A stretch of DNA of 64,000 bases from Billgrantia gudaonensis (GTDB taxonomy: Bacteria; Pseudomonadota; Gammaproteobacteria; Pseudomonadales; Halomonadaceae). Shown piece by piece: positions 20,259 to 30,600 of this stretch. The notes under the pieces were generated by a model. It was not told where the DNA came from. It saw nothing but the letters and a program-made list of their open reading frames with translations, and searched no databases. Made by a program: the position numbers and the translations under genes. How positions within the stretch are numbered: position 1 is the stretch's first letter; each line of letters opens with the position of its first letter. The stretch is taken from positions 62,001 through 126,000 of the forward strand of contig NZ_FNES01000009.1 of assembly GCF_900100195.1 (NCBI RefSeq), read 5' to 3'.

Positions 20259-21719
20259 ATGCATGACAAGACACTGAGCGAACTCGCCGCGGGCCTCGCC
20301 TCCGGCGAGTTCACCAGCCGCGAACTCATCCAGCACCTGCTGGGCCGCATCGAGCGCCTCGACGGCGAGCTCAACAGTTTCATCACCGTTACCTCCGATG
20401 CTGCCCTGGATGCAGCCGACCGTGCCGACGCCGCCCGCGCCGCCGGCCGGGCCGGCGCGCTCACCGGCCTGCCCCTGGCACTCAAGGACATCTTCTGCAC
20501 CCAAGGCGTGAAAACCAGTGCCGGGTCGCGCATGCTCGACGACTTCGTCTCGCCCTATGACGCCAGCGTGGTCGAGAAGCTCGCCGCCGCCGGCAGCGTG
20601 AGCCTGGGCAAGACCAACATGGACGAGTTCGCCATGGGCTCTTCCAACGAGAACAGCCATTACGGCCCGGTGAAGAATCCTTGGGATCTCACCGCCGTGC
20701 CCGGCGGCTCCTCGGGAGGCAGTGCGGCTGCCGTGGCCGCCGGGCTGGTGCCCGCCGCCATGGGCACCGACACCGGTGGCTCGATCCGCCAACCCGCCGC
20801 CTTCTGCGGCATCACCGGGCTGAAACCCACCTACGGGCGGGTGTCGCGCTACGGCATGATCGCCTATGCATCGAGCCTCGACCAGGCCGGCCCCATGGCG
20901 CGCACGGCCGAGGACTGCGCTCTGCTGCTGAACGCCATCGCCGGACACGACCTGCGTGATTCCACCAGCGTGGCGCGAGGCGTGCCGGATTACACCGCCG
21001 AACTCGACGCCCCCCTGGCCGGCCTCAAGATAGGCCTGCCCAAGGAGTACTTCGGCGAAGGCCTCGATCCGGCCGTGGCAACCACCGTGCACGAGGCGAT
21101 CGAGGTTTTCGAAACCCTGGGCGCCAGCGTGCGAGAGGTGAGCCTGCCGCATACGCACTACGCCATTCCGGCCTACTACGTCATCGCCCCGGCCGAAGCG
21201 TCCTCCAACCTGTCGCGCTTCGACGGGGTGCGTTTCGGTCACCGCTGCGACGATCCCAAGGATCTCATCGACCTCTACGAGCGCACCCGCTCCGAGGGCT
21301 TCGGCGAGGAAGTCAAACGGCGCATCCTGATCGGCACTCACACGCTCTCCGAGGGTTTCTTCGACGCTTACTACAAGAAGGCACAGCAGGTGCGGCGGCT
21401 GATTCGCCAGGATTTCCTCGACGCCTTCGAACAGGTCGACGTGCTGATGGGGCCGGCTTCGCCCACCCCGGCCTTCGACTTGGGAGCCAAGTCGGATCCG
21501 GTTTCCATGTACCTTCAGGACATCTACACCATCGCCGTCAATCTGGCGGGCATTCCTGGCATCAGCGTGCCTGCCGGGTTCGTCGACGGCCGCCCCGTCG
21601 GCCTCCAGGTGCTGGGCACTCACTTCGCCGAGGAGCGGCTGCTCAACGTCGCCCACCGCTTCCAGCAGGCCACCGACTGGCACCTGCGCCGCCCCGCCTT
21701 TGCCGAGGAGAACGCCTGA
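20259..21719 (+). CDS. gatA: Asp/Glu-tRNA amidotransferase subunit GatA
   Basis: Amidase subunit that releases ammonia from glutamine. The amidase-signature catalytic triad is visible: Lys76 (in LALKD), Ser151 (PGGSSGGS) and Ser175 (TGGSIRQP). Start ATG 20259 is preferred over ATG 20244 because GGAG at 20246-20249 lies nine bases upstream; the product is then 486 residues. The stop overlaps the gatB ATG by one base (TGATG). Confidence 0.96.
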   Translation: MHDKTLSELAAGLASGEFTSRELIQHLLGRIERLDGELNSFITVTSDAALDAADRADAARAAGRAGALTGLPLALKDIFCTQGVKTSAGSRMLDDFVSPYDASVVEKLAAAGSVSLGKTNMDEFAMGSSNENSHYGPVKNPWDLTAVPGGSSGGSAAAVAAGLVPAAMGTDTGGSIRQPAAFCGITGLKPTYGRVSRYGMIAYASSLDQAGPMARTAEDCALLLNAIAGHDLRDSTSVARGVPDYTAELDAPLAGLKIGLPKEYFGEGLDPAVATTVHEAIEVFETLGASVREVSLPHTHYAIPAYYVIAPAEASSNLSRFDGVRFGHRCDDPKDLIDLYERTRSEGFGEEVKRRILIGTHTLSEGFFDAYYKKAQQVRRLIRQDFLDAFEQVDVLMGPASPTPAFDLGAKSDPVSMYLQDIYTIAVNLAGIPGISVPAGFVDGRPVGLQVLGTHFAEERLLNVAHRFQQATDWHLRRPAFAEENA

Positions 21720-23173
21720 TGCAATGGGAAACCGTGATCGGGCTGGAGGTGCACGTCCAGCTCGCCACCCAGTCCAAGATCTTTTCCGGCGCCTCCACCG
21801 CGTTCGGCGCCGAGCCCAATACCCAGGCCTGTGCAGTGGACCTGGGCCTGCCCGGCGTGCTGCCGGTGCTCAACGAGGCCGCCGTGGCCATGGCCGTGCA
21901 GTTCGGCCTGGCGATACATGCCGAGATCCCCGAGGTCTCGATATTCGACCGCAAGAACTACTTCTACCCGGATCTGCCCAAGGGCTACCAGACGAGCCAG
22001 ATGTACCACCCCATCGTCGGCCCCGGCGTGGTCGAGATTTCGCTCGACGACGGCGACACCAAGCGCGTCCGGGTGCATCACGCCCACCTCGAAGAGGATG
22101 CCGGCAAGTCGCTGCACGAAGACTTCCACGGCATGACCGGCGTCGATCTCAACCGCGCCGGTACGCCGCTGCTGGAGATCGTCTCCGAGCCAGACATGCG
22201 CTCGGCCAAGGAGGCCGCCGCCTATCTCAAGGCGATCCACTCCATCGTCACCTACCTCGGCATCAGCGACGGCAACATGGCCGAGGGTTCGATGCGCTGC
22301 GACGTCAACGTCTCGGTGCGCCCGCAGGGCCAGGAAGCCTTCGGGACTCGTGCCGAGATCAAGAACGTCAACTCCTTCCGCTTCGTCGAGCGAGCCATCG
22401 CCTTCGAAGTGGAGCGTCAGATCGAGCTGCTGGAAGACGGCGGCGAGGTGATCCAGGAGACGCGGCTGTTCGACCCCGAACGCGACGAGACGCGCAGCAT
22501 GCGCACCAAGGAGCAGGCCAACGACTACCGTTACTTTCCCTGTCCCGACCTGCTCCCGGTCGTGCTCGACCGTGCCTACGTCGATCACCTTCGCGAGACC
22601 TTGCCGGAGCTGCCCGCCGACAAGCGTGCACGTTTCCAGAACGAACTGGGGCTCTCCGCCTACGACGCCAGCGTGCTCTCCGCCACCCGCGAGATGGCCG
22701 ATTACTTCGAGGCCGTCAAGGACGCATGCGGCGATGCCAAGCAGGCTGCCAACTGGGTCCAGGGCGAGCTCTCGGGCGCGCTGAATCGCGAAGGACTCGC
22801 CATCCAGGACAGCCCCGTATCGGCTCGCCAGCTCGGCGAGCTGATCGGCAGAGTGATCGACGACACCATCAACGGCAAGGCGGCCAAGCAGGTTTTCCAG
22901 GCGCTATGGCACGGCGAGGGCGAGAACGCCGACGCAGTGATCGAGGCCAAGGGCCTCAAGCAGGTCACCGACACCGCGGCAATCGATGCGATGATCGACC
23001 GGGTGATTGCCGACAGCCCCGCCCAGGTGGCCCAGTACCGCGACGCCGAACCGGAAAAGCGCGGCAAGATGATCGGCTACTTCGTTGGCCAGGTCATGAA
23101 GGCATCTCGCGGCACCGCCAACCCGCAGCAGGTCAACGCGCTCCTCAAGGAGAAACTCGACGCCCTGTGCTGA
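21719..23173 (+). CDS. gatB: Asp/Glu-tRNA amidotransferase subunit GatB
   Basis: tRNA-binding and kinase subunit that activates the misacylated aminoacyl end. The N-terminal [13 protein letters not shown] and the [13 protein letters not shown] and [10 protein letters not shown] blocks are GatB hallmarks, and the C-terminal YqeY-like tail domain is present. It has 484 residues. A strong hairpin terminator starts 6 bases after the stop, ending the operon. Confidence 0.96.
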   Translation: MQWETVIGLEVHVQLATQSKIFSGASTAFGAEPNTQACAVDLGLPGVLPVLNEAAVAMAVQFGLAIHAEIPEVSIFDRKNYFYPDLPKGYQTSQMYHPIVGPGVVEISLDDGDTKRVRVHHAHLEEDAGKSLHEDFHGMTGVDLNRAGTPLLEIVSEPDMRSAKEAAAYLKAIHSIVTYLGISDGNMAEGSMRCDVNVSVRPQGQEAFGTRAEIKNVNSFRFVERAIAFEVERQIELLEDGGEVIQETRLFDPERDETRSMRTKEQANDYRYFPCPDLLPVVLDRAYVDHLRETLPELPADKRARFQNELGLSAYDASVLSATREMADYFEAVKDACGDAKQAANWVQGELSGALNREGLAIQDSPVSARQLGELIGRVIDDTINGKAAKQVFQALWHGEGENADAVIEAKGLKQVTDTAAIDAMIDRVIADSPAQVAQYRDAEPEKRGKMIGYFVGQVMKASRGTANPQQVNALLKEKLDALC

Positions 23174-23179
23174 CGCCAT

Positions 23180-23202
23180 GGGCGGGCGCCCTGCGCCCGC
23201 CC
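23180..23202 (+). terminator. Terminator after gatCAB
   Basis: GGGCGGGCGC (23180-23189) and GCGCCCGCCC (23193-23202) form a perfect 10-base-pair GC stem with a CCT loop just after the gatB stop. Only TT follows, so termination may be inefficient. Confidence 0.6.
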
Positions 23203-23314
23203 TTCCGGCGCCATCGCCGTTGGCCATGACGAGAGGCGCCGGTCGGCCCTGATCGACAAGGGCGACGGCGATAGTCGTACCACCCCCACCTCGTGGATTG
23301 TCAGAGGACGCCCC

Positions 23315-23866
23315 ATGGCAGACGATGTCGGTGCGCGACTGCGTGCCCTGCGTAACCTGCGCGGCATCTCCCAGCGCGAATTGGCCAAGCGCTGCGGCGT
23401 GACCCACTCCAGCCTGTCGCTCATCGAGCAGGGCAAGGTCAGCCCCTCGGTGAGTTCGCTGAAGAAGATCCTCGACGCCATTCCCATCGGCGTCGGTGAC
23501 TTCTTCACCATGGACCTGGAGAGTCGCAACCAGGTGTTCTATGCGCCCGACGAACTCGCCGACGTGGGCTCGGGCGAAGTGATCTACAAGCTGGTCGGCG
23601 CCAACCGCGACAGCCGCGCACTGGCCTTCATGATCGAAACCTATCCGGCCGGCGCCGACACCGGTCGCGAGATGATCGCCCACCAGGGCGAGGAAGCCGG
23701 CGTGGTGCTCGAGGGCGAGATCGAGATCACCGTGGGTGCAGAAAGCCGCGTGCTCGGTCCCGGGGAAGCCTATTACTTCGACACCAACGTCCCCCATCGC
23801 TTCCGCAACCCGGGCCAGGTGGCCTGCCGCCTGGTCAGCTGTGCCACACCGGCTCGCGCCTTCTGA
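23315..23866 (+). CDS. puuR: PuuR-like XRE/cupin transcriptional regulator
   Basis: The 183-residue protein has an N-terminal Cro/CI-type helix-turn-helix (about 7-60, [20 protein letters not shown]) and a C-terminal cupin sensor domain (about 110-180, ending in [16 protein letters not shown]). This is the architecture of PuuR, repressor of putrescine catabolism in E. coli. The nearby puuC, puuA and pot genes make polyamine control likely, but the ligand and operators are inferred. AGAGGA lies upstream of ATG 23315. Confidence 0.82.
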   Translation: MADDVGARLRALRNLRGISQRELAKRCGVTHSSLSLIEQGKVSPSVSSLKKILDAIPIGVGDFFTMDLESRNQVFYAPDELADVGSGEVIYKLVGANRDSRALAFMIETYPAGADTGREMIAHQGEEAGVVLEGEIEITVGAESRVLGPGEAYYFDTNVPHRFRNPGQVACRLVSCATPARAF

Positions 23867-24020
23867 ATCCGACGCCGCCGGCCAAGTTCCTTTACAACAC
23901 CTTTACACCGACCTCCTGTTCCATCAACCGCCCCTGTCATCGCTCGCCGACCAATGGCGGTTCCACCGCCAGCGGGAGATGGAGGCTTGGGGGATGATTT
24001 GCTATACAAGAATAAATTAT

Positions 24021-24040
24021 TTGTACAAGTACAATATAAG
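24021..24040 (+). promoter_or_regulatory. AT-rich promoter with TTGTAC/GTACAA operator-like palindrome
   Basis: The 80 bases before the chemoreceptor gene are strikingly AT-rich for this genome. TTGTAC-AA-GTACAA (24021-24034) is a symmetric site immediately followed by a -10-like TATAAG (24035-24040). A repressor bound there would block that promoter. No good flagellar sigma-28 motif was seen. Confidence 0.45.
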
Positions 24041-24116
24041 TATTAGGCTGGGTAACGAACAGGGTCGCACGATGTCATGCACCCACCCCGACGTTACGCA
24101 GAAGGAACGCCTCACA

Positions 24117-25811
24117 ATGAAAACACTATCGGCCAGAGTGGCACGCCTCGGCATCCGCACCCGCCTCGTCGGCGGTTTTTCCGCCGTCCTCGCCCTGATC
24201 GTCGTTCTCACCGTCATTGGCATCGATCAGGTCAACCGCATCGATCGCGACCTGACAACCATCAACGACGTCAATGGCGTCAAGCTACGGCATGCCATCG
24301 ACTGGCGCGGCAGCGTGCACGACCGCGCCATCCTGCTCCGCGACATGACGCTGGTCACTCAGCAGGACGAACTGAATCGACTGCAGGCCGATTACCGGGA
24401 ACTGGCCGACAACTACCGGACCGCCAGCCAAGGCATGCAGGACACCCTCGACGCCAGCACCGCCAGCCGGGAAGAGGCTCGCCTGCTGGAGGTCATCGAG
24501 AACCAGGCGGACCGCACCAACGCCCTGGCCAGCGAGATCATCGCCGCTCGCGAAGACGGCAACGTCGACGAAGCGCGCCGCGTTCTGCTCAGCGCAGCGG
24601 GACCGGCCTTCTTCCAGTGGCTCGACGACATCAACGCTTTCATCGACCACCAGGAAGCGGAAACCGCCATCGACACCGCCAGCGCACGAGATACCGCTTC
24701 CGGCTTCCAGATGCTGATGCTCGGTCTGTGCCTCGCCGCTCTGGTGATCGGCGGCCTGATCGCCTATTTCCTGTCACGCCAGCTGCTGCGTGAGCTGGGT
24801 GCCGAACCGCACGAGGTGAAGGCTTTCGCCGAGGCCATCGGCCGCGGCGATCTGGCCACCGAAGGCCAGCTGCGCAAGGGCGACCGACACAGCATCATGG
24901 CTGCCCAGGTGGCCATGGCTCGCCAGTTGCAAGGCATCGTGGCCCAGGTCCGTGCCGCTGCCGAATCGGTGGCCAGCAACAGCGAGCAGATTGCCGAAGG
25001 CAACAACGACCTCGCCTCGCGCACCGAGCAGCAGGCCAGCGCCCTGACACAGACCGCCTCGGCCATGGAGGAGCTCAACGGCACCGTGACCCAGAATTCC
25101 GACAACGCCGAACAGGCCAGCCAGGAAGCCACGGGCGCCTCCGACACCGCCAAGCGCGGCGGCGAAGCGGTGCATCAGGTGACCCGCACCATGCGTGAGC
25201 TCGACGAGAGTTCCAGCGAAATCGCCAGCATCATCTCCACCATCGACGACATCGCTTTCCAGACCAACATCCTGGCGCTCAACGCCTCGGTGGAAGCGGC
25301 ACGGGCCGGCGAACACGGTCGCGGTTTCGCCGTGGTCGCCGCCGAAGTGCGCAAGCTGGCCCAGAACAGCGCGGATGCAGCTCAGGAGATCACCGACCTG
25401 ATCCAGCGCAACGGCGAGCGCGTCAAGCACGGCAACGAGCGTGCGGCCGAGGCCAGCCAGGCCACCGAAGAGATCGTTGCCGCCATCGGCCGAGTCAGTC
25501 AGATCATGCAGGAGATCAGCCACGCCAGCATGGAACAGCGCGCCGGCGTCGAGGAAGCCGGCACGGCGGTCACCCAGATGGACCAGGTCACCCAGCAGAA
25601 CGCCGGACTGGTCCAGGAGAGTGCCACGGCCGCCGGCAACCTGCGTCAACACGCGCAACAACTGATGGCCGCCATGTCGGCCTTCCACCTGCCGGACAGC
25701 AGCCAGGCAGTGAGTCGCGCCCTGGCCAGCATGGACTCGACCGCCCGCCCGGCGACACCGACCGCGGTGGCTGCGAGCACACGACCGGAACCGGAATGGG
25801 CCAGCTTCTGA
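24117..25811 (+). CDS. Methyl-accepting chemotaxis protein
   Basis: Transmembrane chemoreceptor of 564 residues. Membrane helices lie at about 17-38 and 194-218, enclosing a periplasmic four-helix-bundle sensor of the 4HB/Tar type. A HAMP domain follows (about 215-270), then the signalling domain whose hairpin tip reads [20 protein letters not shown]. The last five residues, EWASF, fit the xWxxF tether that recruits CheR/CheB. ATG 24117 is preceded by GAAGGA ten bases upstream. Its place between puuR and puuC suggests polyamine taxis, which is only an inference. Confidence 0.93.
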   Translation: MKTLSARVARLGIRTRLVGGFSAVLALIVVLTVIGIDQVNRIDRDLTTINDVNGVKLRHAIDWRGSVHDRAILLRDMTLVTQQDELNRLQADYRELADNYRTASQGMQDTLDASTASREEARLLEVIENQADRTNALASEIIAAREDGNVDEARRVLLSAAGPAFFQWLDDINAFIDHQEAETAIDTASARDTASGFQMLMLGLCLAALVIGGLIAYFLSRQLLRELGAEPHEVKAFAEAIGRGDLATEGQLRKGDRHSIMAAQVAMARQLQGIVAQVRAAAESVASNSEQIAEGNNDLASRTEQQASALTQTASAMEELNGTVTQNSDNAEQASQEATGASDTAKRGGEAVHQVTRTMRELDESSSEIASIISTIDDIAFQTNILALNASVEAARAGEHGRGFAVVAAEVRKLAQNSADAAQEITDLIQRNGERVKHGNERAAEASQATEEIVAAIGRVSQIMQEISHASMEQRAGVEEAGTAVTQMDQVTQQNAGLVQESATAAGNLRQHAQQLMAAMSAFHLPDSSQAVSRALASMDSTARPATPTAVAASTRPEPEWASF

Positions 25812-25840
25812 GCTCCGGGCCGACCCGCGCGTCCCGTGAA

Positions 25841-25875
25841 ACGACGACGCCCGCTCGATGAGCGGGCGTCGTCGT
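25841..25875. terminator. Perfect 16-bp hairpin between convergent chemoreceptor and puuC
   Basis: Arms at 25841-25856 and 25860-25875 are perfectly complementary over 16 bases with a GAT loop. No T-run follows on either strand. It lies between two converging genes, so a shared terminator or 3'-end protector is likely. Confidence 0.6.
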
Positions 25876-25893
25876 CAAGAGGGCGAGAAGACC

Positions 25894-27396
25894 TCAGGGT
25901 TCCAGCGCCATCCACACCGTCTTGAGTTCCGAGTACTCCTGCAGCGAGTGCATCGACTTGTCGCGCCCGTTGCCCGACTGCTTGACGCCGCCGAAAGGCA
26001 CGGTCTGGTCGCCGCCGGCCCAGTTGTTGACGAACACCTGCCCCGAATGGAGCCGACGCGTCACGCGCATGATGCGGTCGATGTCCTGGCTCCACAGGCC
26101 GGCAGCAAGCCCGTAGTCGCTGTCGTTGGCCATGGCGATGGCCTCATCCTCGCTGTCGAAGCCGAACACCGAGAGCACCGGGCCGAAGACCTCCTCACGG
26201 CCGATGGCCATCGCCGGGGTCACGCCATCGAACACCGTGGGCGGAATGAACAGCCCCGGTCCGTCCAGGGCCTGGCCACCGACGCGCAGCCGAGCACCGG
26301 CCTCGACCCCCTGGCGAATGTAGTCGAGAATCCGCCGGTGCTGGGCCTCGTCGACGATCGCCCCCATGAAGCTGCCGGGGTCGAGCGGATCGCCCGGCTG
26401 CATGGTTTCGGCAGCGGCCAGGACCTCGTCGACGAACGCCTCACGGATAGGGTTCTCGACCAGCAGCCGCGAGCCGGCGATGCACACCTCTCCCTGGTTG
26501 TGGAAGATGGCCGCTGCGGCATGCTTGGCCACCCGGCCGAGATTCTTGCAATCGGCAAAGATCAAGTTGGGGCTCTTGCCGCCGCACTCCAGATAGACCC
26601 GCTTGAGGTTGGACTGCCCGGCGTACTGCATCAACTGCTTGCCGGTGGCGGTGGAGCCGGTGAAGGAGAGGCAGTCGACCTCCATGGAGAGCGCCAGCGC
26701 CTTGCCCACGGTATGGCCGAAGCCCGGCAGCACCTGGAACACCCCGCGCGGCAGGCCTGCCTCTTTGGCCAGTTGGGCCAGGCGCAGCGCCGACAGCGGC
26801 GACTTCTCCGAGGGCTTCAGGATCACGCTGTTGCCGGCGGCCAATGCCGGGGCGACCTTCCAGGCGGTCATCATCAGCGGGAAATTCCACGGCACGATGG
26901 AAGCCACCACGCCGAGCGGCTCGCGCAGCACCAGTGCCAGGCTCTCCTCGCCGGTGGGCGCGACCTCGCCATAGACCTTGTCGATGGCCTCGGCGTTGTA
27001 GCGCAGACAGGCGATGGCGCCGGCCATGTCGCCGAGGGCGCTGCCGATCGGCTTGCCCATGTCGAGGGTATCGAGCAGCGCCAGCTCGTCCTTGTGGGCT
27101 TCCATCAGGTCGGCCAGCTCGAGCAGGCGCTTCTTGCGCTTACCGGGAGCGAGACGCGACCAGCCGCCTGCCGCGAAGGCGGCCCGGGCTGCCGCGACGG
27201 CACGCTCGGCGTCCAGCGCATCGCAACTCGCCACCTCGGCCAGGCGCTCGCCGGTGGCGGGATTGATCGTCGTGAAGGTCTCGCCGCTCGTCGCTGGCGC
27301 AAAGTCGCCGTCGATGAAGGCGCGACTCTCGAAGCTCAGAGAGTCGGCGAGAGCCTGCCAGTCGGCTCGGGTCTCGGGGCGGCGCTGGGCACTCAT
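25894..27396 (-). CDS. puuC: PuuC-like aldehyde dehydrogenase
   Basis: NAD(P)-dependent aldehyde dehydrogenase of 500 residues, closest by recognisable sequence to gamma-glutamyl-gamma-aminobutyraldehyde dehydrogenase. The general-base Glu is in YLECGGKSPN (about 270) and the nucleophilic Cys in NQGEVCIAGSRL (about 305); FGGVKQSGNGRD closes the family fold. ATG 27396 has AGGAGA upstream. It is divergent from a PuuA-like ligase across a 321-base region with palindromes. It would oxidise the aldehyde made by the PuuB-like oxidases; substrate is inferred from context. Confidence 0.88.
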   Translation of the reverse strand: MSAQRRPETRADWQALADSLSFESRAFIDGDFAPATSGETFTTINPATGERLAEVASCDALDAERAVAAARAAFAAGGWSRLAPGKRKKRLLELADLMEAHKDELALLDTLDMGKPIGSALGDMAGAIACLRYNAEAIDKVYGEVAPTGEESLALVLREPLGVVASIVPWNFPLMMTAWKVAPALAAGNSVILKPSEKSPLSALRLAQLAKEAGLPRGVFQVLPGFGHTVGKALALSMEVDCLSFTGSTATGKQLMQYAGQSNLKRVYLECGGKSPNLIFADCKNLGRVAKHAAAAIFHNQGEVCIAGSRLLVENPIREAFVDEVLAAAETMQPGDPLDPGSFMGAIVDEAQHRRILDYIRQGVEAGARLRVGGQALDGPGLFIPPTVFDGVTPAMAIGREEVFGPVLSVFGFDSEDEAIAMANDSDYGLAAGLWSQDIDRIMRVTRRLHSGQVFVNNWAGGDQTVPFGGVKQSGNGRDKSMHSLQEYSELKTVWMALEP

Positions 27397-27514
27397 GCGG
27401 ATGTCTCCTGTGTGGGCGATTGACAGGCCCGACGCAGTGCCGGGCATGCGGCGGTTTCATCCTGCGAGCCGTATACCGAGCATGCAGTGATGCGACTCCT
27501 TCAGGGGTCGATGT

Positions 27515-27552
27515 TATGTTTTGCTCAACATACAATTCCGAATACCGAATTG
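27515..27552. promoter_or_regulatory. Two back-to-back palindromes between puuC and puuA2
   Basis: TATGTT-N6-AACATA (27515-27532) is directly followed by CAATTC-N8-GAATTG (27533-27552). Both half-site pairs are perfect. The second palindrome overlaps a possible -35 TTGCCA (27550-27555) with a weak -10 TAAATA 17 bases further on, reading toward puuA2. This looks like the operator of the divergent pair, with the PuuR-like protein an obvious candidate ligand. The rest of the 321-base gap (27397-27717) shows nothing clear beyond the two SD regions. Confidence 0.55.
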
Positions 27553-27717
27553 CCAACGCATCGCGAAGTCCGTAAATACTCCTTGAACACCAGTCGATAC
27601 TGGACGGAAAGGCAGACGAGCGAGGCGAAACGGCGAGCGGCAAAACGTAAAGGATTTGACAACAGATGGTGGCGGCGAAAAGATAGCCGCCAAAGCCAAC
27701 CACGCATAGGTGACACC

Positions 27718-29094
27718 ATGTCGTCACGCCCTGCCGTCGAGGCCGATGCCTTTTTCGAGGAGCATCCGGACATCGACAGCGTCGACCTGCTGGTCAGCGA
27801 CCTCAATGGCGTCATGCGCGGCAAGCGGCTGCCTGCCGGCAATCTCTCGAAGGCGTTCGAACAGGGCATCCACCTGCCGGCGTCGGTGTTCGCGCTGGAC
27901 ATCAACGGCAATACCATCGAGGCAACCGGTCTTGGCCTGTCGAGCGGAGACGGCGACCGTATCTGCCATCCCATACCGGGTACCCTGGCCCCCACCCCCT
28001 GGCTAAGGGAAGGGCGCCAGGCCCAGTTGCTGATGACCATGAGCGAGCTCGATGGCAGCCCTTTCTTCGCCGACCCGCGCCAGGTGCTGTCTCGGGTGCT
28101 GGCTCGCTTTCAGCACGCCGGCCTGACTCCAGTGGTCGCCGTGGAAATGGAGTTCTACCTGGTCGATCGTGCACGCAATGCCCAGGGCATGGTACAGCCG
28201 CCCCTGTCCCCTGGCAGCGGCGAGCGGGCCACCCAGAGCCAGCTCTTTTCGATCGGCGAACTCGACGAGTACGCCGACTTCCTCGAAGCGATTCAGAACG
28301 CTGCCGACATTCAGGGTCTGCCGCTGGACACGGCGCTCAAGGAGTGCGCCCCGGGGCAGTTCGAGATCAACCTGCTGCACTGTGACGATGCCCTGGCCGC
28401 CTGCGACAGCGCCGTGCTGCTCAAGCGGCTGATCAAGGGCGTGGCGCTGACCCAGGGTTTCGAAGCGACCTTCATGGCCAAGCCCTATGGTCAGGAGGCC
28501 GGCAACGGCACCCACGTGCACATCAGCTTGCTCGACCGGGCCGGCAACAACGTCTTCGCCGCCCCGGGTGGCGAGCCGCTGGGCACGCCCCGCCTCCATC
28601 ACGCCGTGGCCGGACTGTTGGCCACCATGCCGGCCAGCATGGCCGTCTGCGCACCCAACCTCAACTCCTACCGCCGTTTTCAACCAGGCCTCTACGTTCC
28701 CATGGCTCCCACCTGGGGTTTCGACAACCGCTCGGTGTCGCTACGCATCCCGGCCGGACCCAACGCGGCGCGCCGCATCGAACATCGCGTGGCCGGCGCC
28801 GATGCCAACCCTTATCTGCTGGTGGCAACCCTGCTGGCCGGCATCGAACATGGCCTCGACCATCGGCTCGAACCGCCGCCCCCCCTCACCGGCAACGCCT
28901 ATGACCAGGTGCCGCCCAGCCTCACCAGCAGTTGGCAGCGCGCGCTGGACCTGTTGGAAGAAAGCAGCGTGCTCGGCGAGGCGCTGGGACACGATTTCCT
29001 CGCCGTCTTCCTGGCCAACCGGCGCGCCGAGCGCGACACGGCCATGCAGGTGGTGAGCAAGCTCGAGTACGACTGGTATCTGCGCCACGTTTGA
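27718..29094 (+). CDS. puuA: Glutamine synthetase-like gamma-glutamylpolyamine synthetase (copy 2)
   Basis: Glutamine-synthetase-fold ligase of 458 residues. It has the N-terminal beta-grasp region and the catalytic domain with VEMEFYLV (metal-binding Glu residues), GTHVHISL, and the ATP/glutamate-binding NLNSYRRF and DNRSVSLRIP blocks. It lacks the adenylylation context of GlnA and resembles PuuA, which joins glutamate to putrescine. The frame is open to 27487, but ATG 27718 gives the family start. A second PuuA-like gene lies at 37698-39065; the two may prefer different amines. Confidence 0.85.
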   Translation: MSSRPAVEADAFFEEHPDIDSVDLLVSDLNGVMRGKRLPAGNLSKAFEQGIHLPASVFALDINGNTIEATGLGLSSGDGDRICHPIPGTLAPTPWLREGRQAQLLMTMSELDGSPFFADPRQVLSRVLARFQHAGLTPVVAVEMEFYLVDRARNAQGMVQPPLSPGSGERATQSQLFSIGELDEYADFLEAIQNAADIQGLPLDTALKECAPGQFEINLLHCDDALAACDSAVLLKRLIKGVALTQGFEATFMAKPYGQEAGNGTHVHISLLDRAGNNVFAAPGGEPLGTPRLHHAVAGLLATMPASMAVCAPNLNSYRRFQPGLYVPMAPTWGFDNRSVSLRIPAGPNAARRIEHRVAGADANPYLLVATLLAGIEHGLDHRLEPPPPLTGNAYDQVPPSLTSSWQRALDLLEESSVLGEALGHDFLAVFLANRRAERDTAMQVVSKLEYDWYLRHV

Positions 29095-29112
29095 CCCCAC
29101 CTCGGTGGGGTC
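29093..29112. terminator. Hairpin between convergent puuA2 and GcvT-like gene
   Basis: GACCCCACC (29093-29101) pairs perfectly with GGTGGGGTC (29104-29112) with a TC loop. The first arm includes part of the puuA2 stop codon. It lies between convergent genes and is short of a T-run. Confidence 0.5.
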
Positions 29113-29122
29113 GTGGCGTGAC

Positions 29123-30319
29123 TCATCCCTTGGGGATCGCCTTGCTCGGATCGTGGAACGGCTTGGGCACCACCCGCGCTTCCTGCGGCCCGGTGTTGGC
29201 CTCGACACGCAATGGCGTGTCCAGCTCGGCATGCTCGATCGGCACCATGGCATAGCCGATGTTGCGCTCCTGCCGCGGAGAGCGAGTGGCCGAAGTCACC
29301 TGTCCGATGCGCCTGCCGGCCGAATCGAGGACGGGAAAGACGTCGATCATGGCACCGTCGGTGAAGTAGCCCACGCTGGGACCGTCGATTTCCACCCCCA
29401 CCAGCTTGCGCGAGACGCCTTCGGCCTTGATTCGCTCCAGGGCGGTGCGGCCGATGAAGTCGTCGTCGCCGCGCAGGTCGACCATCCAGTCATAGCCCAT
29501 GCCCACCTCGAAGGGGTTGGTGTCGTACCAGATGTCGCAGCCGAAGGCGAGGATGCCACCCTCGATGCGGCGGATGTGGCAAGGACCGATCACCTGCATG
29601 CCATGGGGCCGTCCCGCCTCGAAGACCCGCTGCCACAGCGCTTCGCCGTGGCGGCTCGCCTCGCGCAGATAGATCTCGTAGCCGATCTCGCCGGAGTAAC
29701 CGGTGCGCGAGATCACCACCGACATGCCGTCGAGTTCGGCCTCCATCAAGTGGTAGTAGGGCATCGCCAGCACCGCTTCGCCGAACAGGTCGACCATCAC
29801 CGCCTTGGCCTTGGGACCCTGGACCTGCACCGGGGCCACGTCCACCTCCCGTAGGGTCACGTCGTAGCCGGACCGATAGGCCAACCCCTGGCACCACAGC
29901 AGCACGTCGCTATCCGCCAGCGACAGCCAGAAGCGATTCTCCTCGATGCGCAACAGCACCGGGTCGTTGATGATGCCGCCATCGGGGGCAGTGACGAAGA
30001 CGTACTTGCACTGTCCCACCTGACACTGGCGCATGTCGCGAGGCACCAGCCGTTGGGTGAAGGCGAAGGCATCGGGACCGCTGATCTCGATCTGGCGCTC
30101 CACTCCTACGTCCCACAGGGTGACGCCCTCCACCAGGGCCCAGTACTCGTCTACCGGATCGGTGTAGAGGCGAGGATGGTAGTGGTGATTGTAGACGCTG
30201 TACTTGCGCACCCCGTGACGGCGCGAAGCGTAGAAGAACGGGGACTTGCGAATCCGCGGATACAGCAGAATCTCGGGTACCGCGTCGCCTTGGGGGATAT
30301 TCTCGATGGCCTGGGACAT
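29123..30319 (-). CDS. GcvT/DmdA-like aminomethyltransferase family protein
   Basis: Tetrahydrofolate-dependent methyl- or aminomethyl-transferase of 398 residues. The GCV_T folate domain spans about 45-290 and the C-terminal barrel domain about 300-390. The N-terminal part (YSVYNHHYHPRL, then VTLWDVGVERQIEISGPDA) resembles DMSP demethylase DmdA, but the later RTGYSGEIGYEIYL is closer to ordinary GcvT, so it is not assigned as DmdA. SD AAGGAG precedes ATG 30319. Divergent from a dimethylglycine-dehydrogenase-like gene, it probably moves a methyl group from a betaine-like compound to THF; the substrate is unknown. Confidence 0.8.
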   Translation of the reverse strand: MSQAIENIPQGDAVPEILLYPRIRKSPFFYASRRHGVRKYSVYNHHYHPRLYTDPVDEYWALVEGVTLWDVGVERQIEISGPDAFAFTQRLVPRDMRQCQVGQCKYVFVTAPDGGIINDPVLLRIEENRFWLSLADSDVLLWCQGLAYRSGYDVTLREVDVAPVQVQGPKAKAVMVDLFGEAVLAMPYYHLMEAELDGMSVVISRTGYSGEIGYEIYLREASRHGEALWQRVFEAGRPHGMQVIGPCHIRRIEGGILAFGCDIWYDTNPFEVGMGYDWMVDLRGDDDFIGRTALERIKAEGVSRKLVGVEIDGPSVGYFTDGAMIDVFPVLDSAGRRIGQVTSATRSPRQERNIGYAMVPIEHAELDTPLRVEANTGPQEARVVPKPFHDPSKAIPKG

Positions 30320-30600
30320 GATCGCTGCTCCTTGCCCGGCTGGTGAACCGCACCGCTGGCGGGCCGACGTCGTGTGTGCGCGGGTCGCCGCCTGGGGCTA
30401 CCCTCGTTTCCAGGCTAGTGCGCCGAACCGCTGGCATGGCGCCGACGACGACGGCCTTTTTGGCGGCAACGACAAGCATGGCCATCTCCTGTCGCCACGA
30501 TGCAAGTGCGGGTCGTCGCTGGACAGCAGACACGAGCTGGGTGCATTAGCTTGAGTAGCAACGGCAAGGCCAAACCAGGCGGCACATCAGGAGGACGAGC

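Noticed and set aside
21700..23229. 509-codon open frame overlapping gatB on the same strand
   Set aside because: Arg/Pro-rich out-of-frame reading of gatB.
29123..30319. Assignment as DMSP demethylase DmdA
   Set aside because: Only the N-terminal half looks DmdA-like; the core RTGYSGEIGYEIY is GcvT-like, so the substrate is left open.
30246..30554. Short open frames between the GcvT-like gene and the dehydrogenase
   Set aside because: Overlap the 5' end of the GcvT-like gene, lack ribosome sites and have no recognisable product.
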